64,000 nucleotides of DNA from positions 148,243,485 through 148,307,484 of the forward strand of contig CM041779.1 in assembly GCA_023374045.1 (NCBI GenBank), in the 5' to 3' direction. The DNA is from Limonium bicolor. Lineage: Eukaryota > Streptophyta > Magnoliopsida > Caryophyllales > Plumbaginaceae. Below the pieces are notes generated by a model that searched no databases, was not told the origin of the DNA, and was given only the letters and a program-made list of their open reading frames with translations. Both the position numbers and the translations under genes were made by a program. Shown here one piece after another: positions 1 to 11,743 of this stretch (within the stretch, counting starts at the first letter, position 1; the number at the start of each line of letters is the position of its first letter).

Positions 1-136
1 GGGGGCGATGGCAAAAAGCCGAAGGAATGCATCAGTTTTCCTTGACATGCAGGCCTTCAGCAACAGATAAGGCATTTTGGAGTTTCAGGTGAATTGTTGT
101 AGGTTTTAGATTAAAAAAATGAAATGGAACACTTTA
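1..136. other. Flank of element 4, no feature seen
   Basis: This short AT-rich stretch lies left of the first LTR terminus. No gene or repeat is recognised. The five bases directly before the LTR (CTTTA, 132-136) would be one copy of the target-site duplication of element 4, but the other copy is outside the resolved sequence. Confidence 0.4.
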
Positions 137-1645
137 TGAAATACCCCAAACCTTGATATGTTGTTTAAATGTTAAACTATGGTATTTAAAGGCTAAAAAG
201 TGCCTTAGAAACATCAGTGTACAATTTAAACCATAGTAAAACACAATAAAGCACTAAGACACAGTTTGAGCAAAAACATGCTCTAAGCTTGGAGTGAACT
301 TGGTTAGGACCCAAAGAGCCTACCAAGACTTTATAACATTCAATTATGATTTAGTACGGCTAATTAAGTCCTTAGGAGACTTTGGTAGACAATTAAACCA
401 AACAAAACACAAGAAAACACGTTAAAGTCAATCTAAGCAAAAACTTGCTCTAGACTTGGTGTAACCTTGTACAAGACCTAAAGGTCATACCTATACCTTA
501 TTTACATGTTAATGAACATATTAAATCAATTACTAAAGAAAACCAAGCTTGGAAACAAGCTAAAACACAAAATGTGCTTTAAGGAGCCTTAAAGCACATT
601 TTTGAACAATTATCTTGTAAATGAGTTTTGAGTGGCTAAATGACCATAATTACTCTTTAATTAACATGTGTACTACTTAGTATCACATTAGGAAGTCTAA
701 ATCAATGGGAAATCAAAAATTTCACAAATATGTGCCTTAGTTTGTGAATAGTAACGAAAATAAGCTAGTTTACAATATAAGTCAATATAAGTTGTCTTGT
801 TGGTCAACAAAGACCATGACTTAGCCTAAAACACCAAGGGGGCCGGTTTTCATGGGTGACTCACCACACCTACACAAATAAATAAGTTAAGTGAATGATA
901 AAGCAAAAGTTACTATTTGCTTTTAGCTTAAATATCTCCAAAAAAGCAAGTTCCTTCTCATTCTCTTCTTTCCCTCTTCATTTCCCACGGTCTCCAATCC
1001 TCTTCTTCCTTCTCCATCGGTTATGCTACAGCAACTTCACCATTTCTCAACTTCCATAGCTTATATCTCCTAGCTCTCTTTGCCAAATCAAAAACCATCC
1101 ATTCTCTTAGTCTTGCCAAGCACTTCAATTCTATCTTTTCAAAACTTCAAGAGCTCCATTTCGGTGCCATGAAGAATCACCATTGAAGGAGCTTGAGCTC
1201 ACATTTTCACACCTTGTTGTTCTCCTTTGCTTCAAGGTAAGGAAACTCAAAGAAAAACAACATTTCCTCCATGTTTTTGTGTTGACCGAGAATCACCATT
1301 AATGGTGTCTTTACCTTACCTTGTTCTAGCTTCATTACAATCATTCAAGGGCTTGGTGGAGTCCTCTCTTGCTACTTAGTCAAACTCTCTTCCAATTCCC
1401 AGGTAAAACATTCATTGTTGTGTTTTAAGACAATATATATAACCTAGGGTTTGTAAATGAGTTTAAGCATGAAGCTTGAATGCTCATTGGCTTTACTTGT
1501 GTATTGATTAGAACATTGACAAGTAACCAAGTCCTCTTGCCGATTTCCAAACAAGGAAGAACAAGAGTGTTCAAGTAAAAACCTTGAAGAAAAGAGGTAA
1601 ACAAATTATCTCAATGTAGTTTAAATGCCTAAGGAAAAGTGAGCT
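137..1645 (+). repeat. Element 4 5' LTR, left part
   Basis: The LTR opens with TGAAATACCCC at 137 and is the upstream part of a Ty3/gypsy LTR whose other part resumes at 17272. The insertion of element 1 split it and duplicated GAGCT (1641-1645 and 17267-17271). Joining the two parts and counting the duplication once gives an LTR of about 4.47 kb, similar in size and identical in terminal motif style to the LTRs of elements 2 and 3. No open reading frame of note is present. Confidence 0.85.
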
Positions 1646-4600
1646 TGTAACACCCCTCTCCACAATCACGTAATAATCTCTCACGTAGCAATAAATAAAA
1701 CGTCTTACAGCGGAAGAATAAATAATAAACCAATACTCACTCGGGTGTCACCGGCCATTACTCACCCATGCGAGCAACGAAGCCAAACTACATCCAACTT
1801 CCAACATAACAAACTGCTAACCGCCGTGATAACGAGAAAACTCCTATACATCATACTAAGTCCATAAACCATAACATCGATAAGTGAGCGTCTACCCAAT
1901 CCCAAATATACATAATCTTACCATAATACAATTCACCATCTTCATTGCCATATAGACAAACTCCATGCGCAATAATAATTAAAGTAAAACTCCAATTACC
2001 CTGTTCCCGCTCTTCGGCTTCGACAATAATCATCAACCTGTAATGGTGTAGTATCAGCGATAGACGCTTAGTATGCCGGGCCTGGACCCTAATGGTCACT
2101 TAGTCATTTTAACCATCTTATTATTAGATCGGTTTCATGCTTTACCATTTTACAGTTATAATCAATACTGTAATATAAATGTATAAAATATATAATCATC
2201 CATCCAAATATCCATAAACATTTAACCATCCATCCAATCCAAACATTCATATAATATCTCAAACAACATTTGTATATCGAACGTATCGAGTAATAACAAT
2301 ATAATGTACAATCACCGTAGCGTATACCATCCTTTATTAATTTAATTTAATTTGGCCTTCAAGGCCCCATCCATATGTACAATGTACAATCGCCGTAGCG
2401 GACAGTTTCCATAGTTAATAATGTACAATGTACATTCGCCGTGGCGTACGGTGTTCATATTTAATTTACCTTAGCCTTGTAGGCTCCATCCAACCATGTT
2501 TAATTATTACCAGTTGGGCGTCATGTTAGGACAATCCGATATCCTCACCATGGACAGTAGTCCTCCCGTACACACAAAGGTGCTCATTTCGCCAGAGGTC
2601 CGGAGGCCCCTGACTCTCTTATGTCTCGTAAGACGTCCATATAAAAGGCCGTAGCCACCTGACCCACGATCCAGTTTGGGCTCATTGGGTATAACATGGA
2701 GCGGAACCCAATCGGGTACCCCTCAGTGATCACAACTACGCAACCAAGTAGTTCGTAAACTACCGGGATTCCTCACCTCAACTCATACCATCTCTCTCTC
2801 ATAATGTTTAAGATCTGCTCTTAGTCTTATGGAGAATAATTATTAATTAGCTGCCCAATGGGTCTCACGCATACCTAGAAGTAATCTAGGTTATATTCAT
2901 GTTCGAGATCCATGCTCTAGAGACCGACAATGTCGTGACTCGTCCCTAAGTGTTTTACTTAGGTCACCATATACTTAATATTAATACTATGGTATTATAT
3001 CAAGTAACCGTCATATCACATTAACGTATATGTATGTTTATATAAGTCGATCTATAGTCGACGTAGTGTTAGTCCGTGGGACGCTCGTGCATAAATAATA
3101 ATGCAGTAACACTTAATCACATGTATCCACACACATAACACCAAGTTATATCAACCAAATCCGAGCCCAAGGAGCTTCCTTAGGACAACTCGGATCAAAC
3201 CCCTTTACATCCGTTCACCAAGACCTAGGATGCGCAGTGTAGTCCACTAGCTCGTCAAGCGTCCTCGTCTGAAGTATAATCTAAACGGTATTAAAACTAT
3301 AAGTCAGTCTCCATGACTAACTACATCCGGTATTTCCGAATAACAAGTAACCCCGACAGTTCATCCCTGTTTTCTACAGTTATTTGTTACGGGTTTCTAA
3401 ACCGGTCGGCTTTGTTACTAAAACTCGTATGTCAAAACATTTCGACTGTTAAGTTTAATTCGTTGTATTTCTTTTAATCTTATCCACCGTTAAATGTAGG
3501 TGTATAACCTATAGTTGCATGTATGCATGCATGACTATATTATATTGTATTATTTTTTTCATATTGTATCATTATCCCGCCATCCATTATAATACATTGT
3601 ATTATATCATCCATTATCTTTAGCAAATAATATTTGCATCCAAAACTCATAACTTATAGTTTATAAACTATTTCCATGTAATAACCACCACCATTATATT
3701 ATATGGTTTCCAACCATATTATATATTCATCCTTATGTACATTATTCTTGTGTATGTATATATTTACCACGTAGGTAAATTTCGTGAGTTTAATAAACTC
3801 TTACATTATATGTTACATTTTATCATCTTATATTAGATGATTATTCCCATTAGTTGTATTATATTATACAACTTATATTAAGATTATTATCCTAATATTA
3901 TGTAACATTTTATGTTGTATAATTACAACTCCTAAGGTTTATTCAATAAATACCTTAGTTTATAAATCCTATTTATTTATAGTTTGTCACATTATTTAAT
4001 GTGAATATCCTTACTTATATTAACCCCAACTAAACCATATAATTGTTATAACATTTATAACATTGTAGACCATAGTCTAAAATTCATTTTCCAACTCTTA
4101 TTAATTCGGTACAGCCCTTGAATTTATTTAAATTCTATTTTGACCACATAACATTATGTAATGTTATACCATATTCTAATATCATTTGATATGATATTTT
4201 TATTTCCTTTAATTTATAACCTATAGTTATTATACAAACTATTATATATTGCGGCATAGGCATATATATTAAACCTTATTCTTTTCCATAAACCATAGTT
4301 TCCTTTATTTACAAAATCACCCCATTATTAACACCATGTTATATATACCATTTAATATAACATTTAACCTTAATATAAATATAACCTATGGTTATATATC
4401 CATTAAATTTCCGAACAGACCCACCAAATTTCTATAATTGCCATTTGGCCCAATTTATAACATATAGTTTAATATTTCATTAAAACTATATATTAACATA
4501 TATCTTAATAAATACTCTTATATTATTCTAAAAATCACCAAATTTCACCAAAGGGTTATAATTACCTTATTAACCCATATACTTTTGGTATTTACCATTC

Positions 4601-6956
4601 CACCATCTATATTTCTCCAAAGTGTCATAATGACATAATAACTATATATTATTCATATATAGTTTATTTTAATTCCGAAAACAACCCAATAAATTCCTAA
4701 AAATTCCTAATAGCCCATGGGTGTTTATAATACCATTATACACCCTTTATTTTCGGAAATAACATATTCACCACATATGTTATAAAATTGTTACTCTTAA
4801 ATACTCATCTTATAATAAAACCTTAAATAAGTTATCTAACTTATTTAATTTGGTCAAAACCTACCATATGGTCAAGGTTGGCCTCCTTAATATTTCCTTG
4901 ACCATTAATTCATAATAATTACGGTTTGCACCCATACTTTTTAGAAATTACCATTTAACCCCAAAACTTTATATAATCTTATAAACTAAACCCTTTTTAA
5001 CTTCTAATTTTCGGCCTTATTATTATAAAGCCCCCAAATTTAATTTAATTACACCTAAGACCCCATTTCTTTTCAGTAATGCATTTTCACCACTTAAACT
5101 TAATTAAAAGCTTACAAATGCATAAATAAAATGGCCTAAAGTACATGGCCTTATTACAAACATTGGCTTATAAAATAAATTACACATAAATGTCCAAAAA
5201 TGCATTAAACTTTCGGCCCTCACCATATCTTTCCATTAATTACCAATTTTCCACATAATGTCTTAAATTTGACAATTATGCTTGTTTAATTAGTTATAAA
5301 ATTTACCAAACCATTCCTTAATCACCTAAGGTCAAAATAAGACCTTAAATACTTGTTCACTCACGGCATAATATATATAAATATGTATAAACACATATTA
5401 ATGTACCAAGTTAAGGTTTAAGTGATTTATACCTTGTTTTTGCTTAGATAAAGCCTTGTTTGGTTCGGCCAGCTGAGGAATAAAATTTCCACAGCTTCTT
5501 TTACATGTTTTCAAACAGAAACCAAGGCATAGTTAGTCTCCAAGCAAGATCTAACCATAAGAAGTGTTTTAATGTATATTTCAAGGTAAGATTTACCATA
5601 GAATACCAAGGTGAGTATGGATTGACTTCTACCTAAATTTACAGAAGCAAAAGAGCATCAAAAGGTCTACTAAACCAAGGCTTAAAACTGACATAACTTT
5701 GATTCGAAGATGGCTAATTTTTACCTTGTTTAAAATGCCAAAAATGGTGTTTTTGGCTTGGATCTGGCTATACCTTGAAGCTCTTGATAGATCCATGGAT
5801 GGAAGTGGTTGAAGCTTAGATCCACCGAAAGGAGAAAGATTTGTGAAGAAATTGAACATAAAATGACTAATTAAGCTAACCTATGTATCAAAATGTTCTT
5901 CTCTGTTCTTGGTGACTTACCCACGACTTGGAGAAGCCAAATAGAGGATAGAGAGGCCTTGAGTCGTAGGGAAGCAAGGCAAATGAGAAAGGTAGGTCAA
6001 ATTTGCCTTAATACGCACTTTTGACTTGTTTAATGTATTTTGGTGTTTGGTGACTCACTAAAGGGGGTGGCATCGATTATTGGAGGGGCTGGAGCCTCTC
6101 AAGTGGAGCCTCCCACGTTTTTTGAAGCCTTAGTCAATCAAATAAGGAGCCAAGGTTGAATATTCACATTATTGTATTGTAAAGGCAAAAGTGGTCCCTT
6201 AAAACATGGAAATGTGTTGGAGCTTGTCCCTTGTGTTGAAAGTGACGAATTTTAAGCTACTTTGCTTGTGGCTGTCGACCTCATGTGGTCCAAGGGGTCA
6301 AACTTTGACCTCTTGACCATTCTTAGTCAATGTTGACTCAAACGGACCCCTTTCTAGGGTTTTATTAATATTTTAATATTAAATTTGTAAAAATTTGTAA
6401 ATTTCTGGAATTAAATTCCTAATATGATAGAATATGATATATTATCATATTTAAAGTTAATTATAACCTTTAAGCCCATTAAAAACCAATTTAGAAGGCA
6501 ATTACACAAAAACGTGCTTTAAGGAGTTTTAGCGCACATTTTGTGTTGCAAGGTGTTTCTGAGCTTGGTTTTCTTTGAGAACGGTTTTGTTGTGTTACTT
6601 ACATGATATTTGATCATGGTATCCAATTTATATCATTTAGAGGTCATTAGACCTTTAAGGTTTCTTTAGAGCACATTCTTGCCCTACTTGACCTTGAAGC
6701 ATGAAAATGCTTGTTCTTTGTGTTGGAGTGTTGTCCAACGATTGTAATATGTTTAGTTATATGTTATAATGCTTAGGACAAAGTTTTAGGTCCTAAGAAG
6801 TTCATTTGGGTACTTATTTACCCTAAACAGTCAAAGGGTGCAACAACTTGCTTTGTGTTGACCACTGTTGTTCTCAGTTGACTTTTAAGGCATGTTTAGG
6901 CCTTAATCAATGTGATTAGATATTTAATCCATGTTTTATTAGTTTGGGGTATTTCA
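1646..6956 (-). repeat. Element 1 3' LTR (5.3 kb)
   Basis: The LTR is 5311 bp, bounded by TGTAACACCCC and GGGGTATTTCA as read on the plus strand. It is nearly collinear with 11744-17266 but lacks a 192-bp block that the other copy has between two AGATCCA repeats. It is very AT-rich and has no convincing gene. Between about 2300 and 2455 the motif ATGTACAATCGCCGTAGCGTAC recurs three times in imperfect form, a possible regulatory repeat. Confidence 0.9.
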
Positions 6957-6958
6957 AT

Positions 6959-6972
6959 CTACCCCCCTTAAA
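6959..6972 (-). other. Element 1 polypurine tract
   Basis: On the minus strand the sequence reads TTAAGGGGGGTAGAT directly before the 3' LTR start TGAAATACCCC. This is the position and composition expected for plus-strand priming in plant Ty3/gypsy elements, and it matches the tract of element 2. Confidence 0.8.
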
Positions 6973-7409
6973 AAGACTTCGTCCCGAAGTCGCTTAATCA
7001 AATAGGTAAGTATATAAATGTATAACTACCCATTATTCACATAATGTATATCTATGTGATATATCATTTACACACATCGTATTGCGCCTATACATCACAT
7101 AGCCATCACTTTGTGGCGTTAGTTCAATCATATGGATAAGGTGATCCATCAGCACCATCATTTCCTATCAGTTCTACAAACCCCTGACAACCTCCCCGAG
7201 GTGTCCATAACATACCATCGTTCCAAATTCCATATCTAATGATTCATTTTGTATCTAGGCGATACCATATGTAATCATTCTATAAAGCAATATGAATACA
7301 TATCACAAATAGCATAAGAAAAGTGTTACACACATGGGTATAAACACAACATTCAAACAAGTATCTCATAAATACACATACAAGTGCACATCATACATAA
7401 CAAAACAAC

Positions 7410-7570
7410 AACGTACGCCCCGCGTACCAAACATAACCAACAAAACCAATTCACTGTATGCCATGCATACTAAACAATTCACTATATGCCATGCATACTA
7501 AACAAACAACCTCGTATGCCCCGCACACCACCAATTCTTTGTATGCAATGCATACAGAACAAACAAAACT
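7410..7570. repeat. Short palindromic tandem repeats in element 1
   Basis: The stretch repeats a roughly 30-bp unit built around a palindromic core such as GTATGCCATGCATAC followed by TAAACAA. Four to five diverged copies are visible. Function is unknown. Confidence 0.6.
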
Positions 7571-9018
7571 TAGTGCACACACGTGCAAGCCAAGATGGCT
7601 CTACCCCCCTTAAAAAGGGTTACGCCCCCGTACCCCACAAGTATACACAGCCGCTCAACAAGGAGCGCTGGATACTTGGCTCTCATAGAGTTTACCACCT
7701 CGTGGATTATCCTCATATCATAGAGGCGGGTATGACTCTAGCCCTTCTGGGCTCCACAATATAAAGGGTGAGGCACTGAACTAGTTGTGCTCTCTCCCAG
7801 TTCTTTCTAATGGGCCCACTCGCTCTGTATGAGTTGCAGACCCATGAACATAGGCTCAGTTTGCCTCTTCCATTTGTGTATCCTCTCATTTGGATCACTA
7901 GCATACATGCGTGTGTCTTCACTCACTGATATTCAGCTTGAGGTATAATATGACATTGGCTACTGTTAGTACTTAGTGCTCTTTGCACTTGTCTTGTAAT
8001 ACTTAGACGTACCAGCCTATATGTCCACAAAGATGATGTTTGTCATCCATGTCTCCTGGTGGTTTTGTTCCGTAGTAACACACTGTTGTAGTTCTCTTTT
8101 TTTTTACACACTCGTGTTGATATCCATTGCATCTTTCCGTATTCCCACTAGATTAATAACTGCACAAGTGCAATACCAAAACACTCAGTCATATAGAGTG
8201 CAGAGGCGTAAACTCTCAGCAGCCAATATCTAATGAGTCAAACAGATAAGATGTGCGAATTATCCTGTGAGTGGTACATTCCAAATCCACTGTTCCTTGC
8301 TTAAGGTATCTGCTACTATATAGCTTTGTCTTTTATCCTTGCGTAATCACGCGTTTATGTCCAAATCATATAGTAGATTTCCTCTGGATTGCAAAAGTTT
8401 GCTCGATCCTTAAGAGGGTTCTACATATTTTCATCCATAATGGGTTTCCATGTTTCTATCCTTAGTGTTCACGTCCTTAAAAGGTTTCCTTGTCTTCACT
8501 GTATACTGTCTACTGCTCTCTGATGAAGGTTCATGATTTCTTTAGCCCGTTGGTTCAATGGCGGCTCTTCTCGTCCATCTTTGAGGTAATCTGCCTTACT
8601 GTCCGTAGTATGGAGTTGACTACTTCTCGTGTTCCTAACACTACTTGTCTACTTGCATGGGGTACCGTACTGATACATTACTACTTACCCGACTAACTCA
8701 TAAATAAGTCTGTCAGGCCCACATGCTCCTAACGGAGTGCGGTCGTCCCATGTCTCGTTTAGTAAACTGGTAATGTCTGTCACACATGTATTGTGAAGTA
8801 TTCTGTTGTCAATCTCCCTCTGATGGATATCCTATTTTCTTTTCTCTTCTTCTTCCTTTTTCTTTTGTTTAATAGTTCATGGTATCAGTTATCTAGTAAT
8901 AAGTGCTATTGCCCTGGTGGCATCAGTGGTAATTCGTGTCATTAACCGGCATTATTTAGCTCGGTGTAAGTAAAATCTGTGCTATATTTAGCAAACTTGG
9001 TTCTCCTAATTCGATCTC

Positions 9019-9476
9019 GTTGAGTGCACACATATTCCTTTTCTCCCTATTTCTCATGGTCATATCTCATCCATGGTTCATATTCATTCCCTCACCCGTT
9101 TAATTGGATGTATTGCAGATTGCATAATAGCTTGAGCAACTTGGCTCTCCACTTCCCAACCATCCTCACTGACGGTGGTGCATCTACAAAGGGTATGCTT
9201 GTCCATAAGGACTTAACATTCATCACTGGTAGTGATTAGCATTAAACGTTGAGTGCACACATATTCCTTTTCTCCCTGTTTCTCATGGTCATATCTCATC
9301 CATGGTTCATATTCATTCCCTCATCCGTTTAATTGGATGTATTGCAGATTGCATAATAGCTTGAGCAACTTGGCTCTCCACTTCCCAACCATCCTCACTG
9401 ACGGTGGTGCATCTACAAACGGTATGCTTGTCCATAAGGACTAAACTTCATCACTGGTAGTGATTAGCATTAAATG
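9019..9476. repeat. 229-bp tandem duplication in element 1
   Basis: Two nearly identical head-to-tail copies start with GTTGAGTGCACAC at 9019 and 9248. Only a few substitutions separate them, so the duplication is young relative to the surrounding decayed sequence. Open frames in each copy are translations of the same repeat and are not treated as genes. Confidence 0.85.
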
Positions 9477-9739
9477 CGGGTATACACTGATGGTATTTGG
9501 CTAATAAGCCCTGTCTGAAAATTCTCGAACAATCACTGGTGTGGTTTTACAATCACATGGATGTATAGTTTCTCCAGTTGCAGTGGTTGGACTAACGGTC
9601 CTTCCAAAGTTGCATAGGTTTCTAATCTCAGGTTTGTATGAAAACGTTTGAAAAACATTTTTTTTATACATATAATAAAAGACTAAAAAGTAGTAGTTGT
9701 TGCAGTTGCATTTGCAGTTGCTGTTGCTTTGCTGTTGCT

Positions 9740-9816
9740 GCACTTGCTCTCAAGTGCGCAGGCAGATGGAAATTTCAGTGGTGTGATTGTCATAGCGCTT
9801 GCAATAGCAAGTGCGC
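9740..9816 (-). other. Two GCACTTG-type hairpins in element 1
   Basis: Inverted repeats at 9740-9759 and 9795-9816 share the stem half GCGCACTTG. They correspond to the single hairpin GCACTTGCCACGGCAAGTGC in elements 2 (41898-41917) and 4 (26266-26285). They lie in the non-coding region just 3' of gag. A role as an RNA packaging or dimerisation signal is speculation. Confidence 0.5.
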
Positions 9817-10111
9817 CATGCAGATGGAAATTCTGGTTCATAATCACGGTCTCATTGACTCTGTGTCGTTGAGTATGGGCTACATGATAATGTAAGCTTT
9901 AACATCCTGTTCATATATATAATCTGTCAATGTTTCAAGGTTACTCGTATCGAGTTCACAAAACTAGTTCCCAAAAGTCATACACAAAAAGGCAAGTGGT
10001 CAGTGACACACTCCCACATATTTATAACATAGCTCCTTCTAACATCCAAGGTAAGTACATAACAAAGTAAGCAAAAGTCTTCCACCAGCGGTCTCACGGA
10101 GTTCAGGGTAC

Positions 10112-11512
10112 TCATGCCCTATCCACTCCCTTGCCTTTATAGGCTCCAGCATCAGTAGATGTCTGGCCATCCTGACCGCCTCGTGGTACTCTAGATCCTC
10201 CAACTGAGGTCTTCTGAGTATTCCTTGGTGGCCTGTAGTTACGGCTCTCAGGGTTCATCCAGCACTCGAACTCCCGGTGGCCCTCTTTCTTGCAACAGCG
10301 ACACTCAACTTTGCGGCCATTGCAGTCGACCCCAGGATGGTCTTTCCCACAACGCTTGCAATAGAAATGGCGCTGGGGCTGTCCGGTGCCTAATGGTAGT
10401 ATTTAGTTTAAGTTAGTATCTGATGATATAAAGGTTAAGGTCACAATTCAATTTAAGAGGTAGGTGTTCTCACCCTTAGGAGGTGCAGATCTCAGAGGCT
10501 GAGCATCTATAGCTGGGCCGGTCAACCGAAGGACGGGTTCTTTCCCCTTTGCTCCCTGGTGACCCTGCTGCCCTTTCTTCTGAAAGAATTTCCTGTTCAA
10601 GGTTTCGGGTCAGCATTCATAAGGTATTCAATATGATAAGTAGTTTAGAATGGGATAAATCCTTACTTTCCCTTCTTCTGGCCATCGCCTGGAGATGCTC
10701 CTCCACCCTCAGACTCTCCCTCAGGGTTCTTTCTCTTCTTTGTCCCGAGAGTCTCTTCCTGAGTCTGGAGCATTAGCTCCATCCTCGAGGCAGCGTCATA
10801 ACACTCCTGGAATCTCATTGGTAAGTTCTCACAAAGTTAATCGGTAATGTAATAGGTAAAGAATTTATGGCTTTCATGTTAATACCAGGATGGTAGTGTA
10901 GAGGGTAGCACCCATCGCCATCTGGATGCGAAACAATAGTCCTCCCTGGAACTTCTCGATCTTAACGGTCTCTGAGTATTCAACACCGGGGATGAAGTCC
11001 AGCAGACCAATGAATCGAGCGTAGTACTCATCCACGGTCAGACCTCCCTGAGACAGTGTCTCGAACTCATGGCGCTTCTTCTGCTTAAGGTGGGCTGGGT
11101 AGTACTTCCCTCTCAGTAACTCTACAAAGGCAGCCCACGAAAAGTCGGGCGTAGCCAGGTGATGGTCCTTGACCAACCTCCACCAAGTGCTGGCTGCATC
11201 CTTCAGATGGAAAGCAGCAATGACAACCTTCTGGTTGGCAGGTACTTGTAAAGCTTCATATGCCTTCTCATGTTCAACAATAAATCGCTCTAAGGCTACT
11301 GGGTCTGGTTCCCCAGAATATGTAGGTGGTCGGGTCTCGGTAACTGACTTAAGCCAGTTCGTTTCCCTGGGCTGTGGCGGGTGGGCTGGTGCTCCTCCAA
11401 TTTGAGTACCCAGTTGTGCAAGAACAGCAGCAATTGTCTCTGCAACTCCTGGATTCGTGGGGTCACCGCCTCCACCTCTACCAGTACCACGCCCTCTAGT
11501 TCCCCCAGACAT
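10112..11512 (-). CDS. gag: Gag polyprotein of element 1, four exons
   Basis: Spliced Gag of 387 residues. Exons: 11512-10886, 10806-10667, 10592-10474, 10389-10112; junction phases 0, 2 and 1 all agree, and the frame stays open to TGA at 10114-10112. Residues 1-20 are Gly/Arg-rich. Residues about 72-195 form a retrotransposon gag (PF03732-type) capsid domain with the hallmark ASTWW at 107-111 and a KYYPA segment. Exons 2 and 3 encode a charged Lys/Glu/Gly-rich linker. Exon 4 carries two zinc knuckles, C306-C309-H313-C318 (CX2CX3HX4C) and C325-C328-H333-C338 (CX2CX4HX4C). Gag packages genomic RNA into cytoplasmic virus-like particles. The ATG at 11512 follows a 231-nt leader after the LTR and is directly preceded by ACTACAG, itself a possible 3' splice site. 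Without splicing the frame would stop after exon 1 and lose both knuckles. The exon structure is read from the sequence; expression is inferred. Confidence 0.82.
10390..10473 (-). other. gag intron 3 (84 bp)
   Basis: The 5' site is GTGAGA and the 3' site is ACCATTAG. A perfect TACTAAC branch-site motif lies at 10412-10418, about 25 nt before the acceptor. The phase-1 junction rebuilds a Gly codon and leads directly into the zinc-knuckle exon. Confidence 0.8.
10593..10666 (-). other. gag intron 2 (74 bp)
   Basis: The 5' site is GTAAGG, close to consensus. The 3' site is TTGAACAG, with a CTGAC branch-like motif about 18 nt upstream (10609-10613). The phase-2 junction rebuilds a Lys codon in a Lys-rich run. 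Confidence 0.78.
10807..10885 (-). other. gag intron 1 (79 bp)
   Basis: The intron reads GTATTAAC at its 5' end and GATTCCAG at its 3' end, is AT-rich, and separates codon-complete exons (phase 0) between ...YTTIL and ECYDAA.... It contains an in-frame stop (TGA at 10876-10874), so read-through would truncate Gag at 212 residues. Confidence 0.75.
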
Positions 11513-11711
11513 CTGTAGTGCAGTATGTCACATAAATACTCGGTAATTTACCGTACACAACCAATAGATATTGAATTGCCTTAAGGCTAACCTATCACGC
11601 AATTTGCGTTACTAGACACAATATCTTTTAAGACGAGTCGTCTCGTACCTCACAAACGTTTCCCATAATTTCCCAAGTCCTATGCTCACTGTCTTAGCCT
11701 ATATCCTCGTC

Positions 11712-11735
11712 ATCAGAGCGGTACTCCGCTCTGAT
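11712..11735 (-). promoter_or_regulatory. Hairpin overlapping the primer-binding site of element 1
   Basis: Two perfect 10-bp arms, ATCAGAGCGG and CCGCTCTGAT, enclose a 4-nt loop (AGTA on the element strand). One arm contains most of the tRNA primer site, so folding would compete with primer annealing. The same fold exists in element 2 with the pair next to the loop changed from G-C to A-T. Confidence 0.65.
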
Positions 11736-11739
11736 ACCA
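11728..11739 (-). other. Primer-binding site (tRNA-iMet) of element 1
   Basis: On the minus strand TGGTATCAGAGC begins four bases after the LTR end. This 12-mer is the standard complement of the 3' end of plant initiator tRNA-Met and fixes the element's orientation. Confidence 0.92.
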
Positions 11740-11743
11740 CTTT

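Larger units (their letters stand above)
6957..10111 (-). other. Element 1 internal region downstream of gag, non-coding
   Basis: About 3.1 kb where a complete gypsy element would carry pol. The reading frames are short and no protease, RT, RNase H or integrase motif was seen. Parts can be matched by eye to the internal region of element 2 in sense orientation. One example is 8160-8215 with about 44410-44465. Another is 8620-8760 with about 42300-42470, where both would translate to a shared ELTTSRV..TTC string on the antisense strand. The region therefore looks like an ancestral non-coding internal domain shared by the family. It contains ~30-bp repeats of GTATGCCATGCATAC type (7410-7570), a 229-bp tandem duplication and two hairpins. 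Confidence 0.6.
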
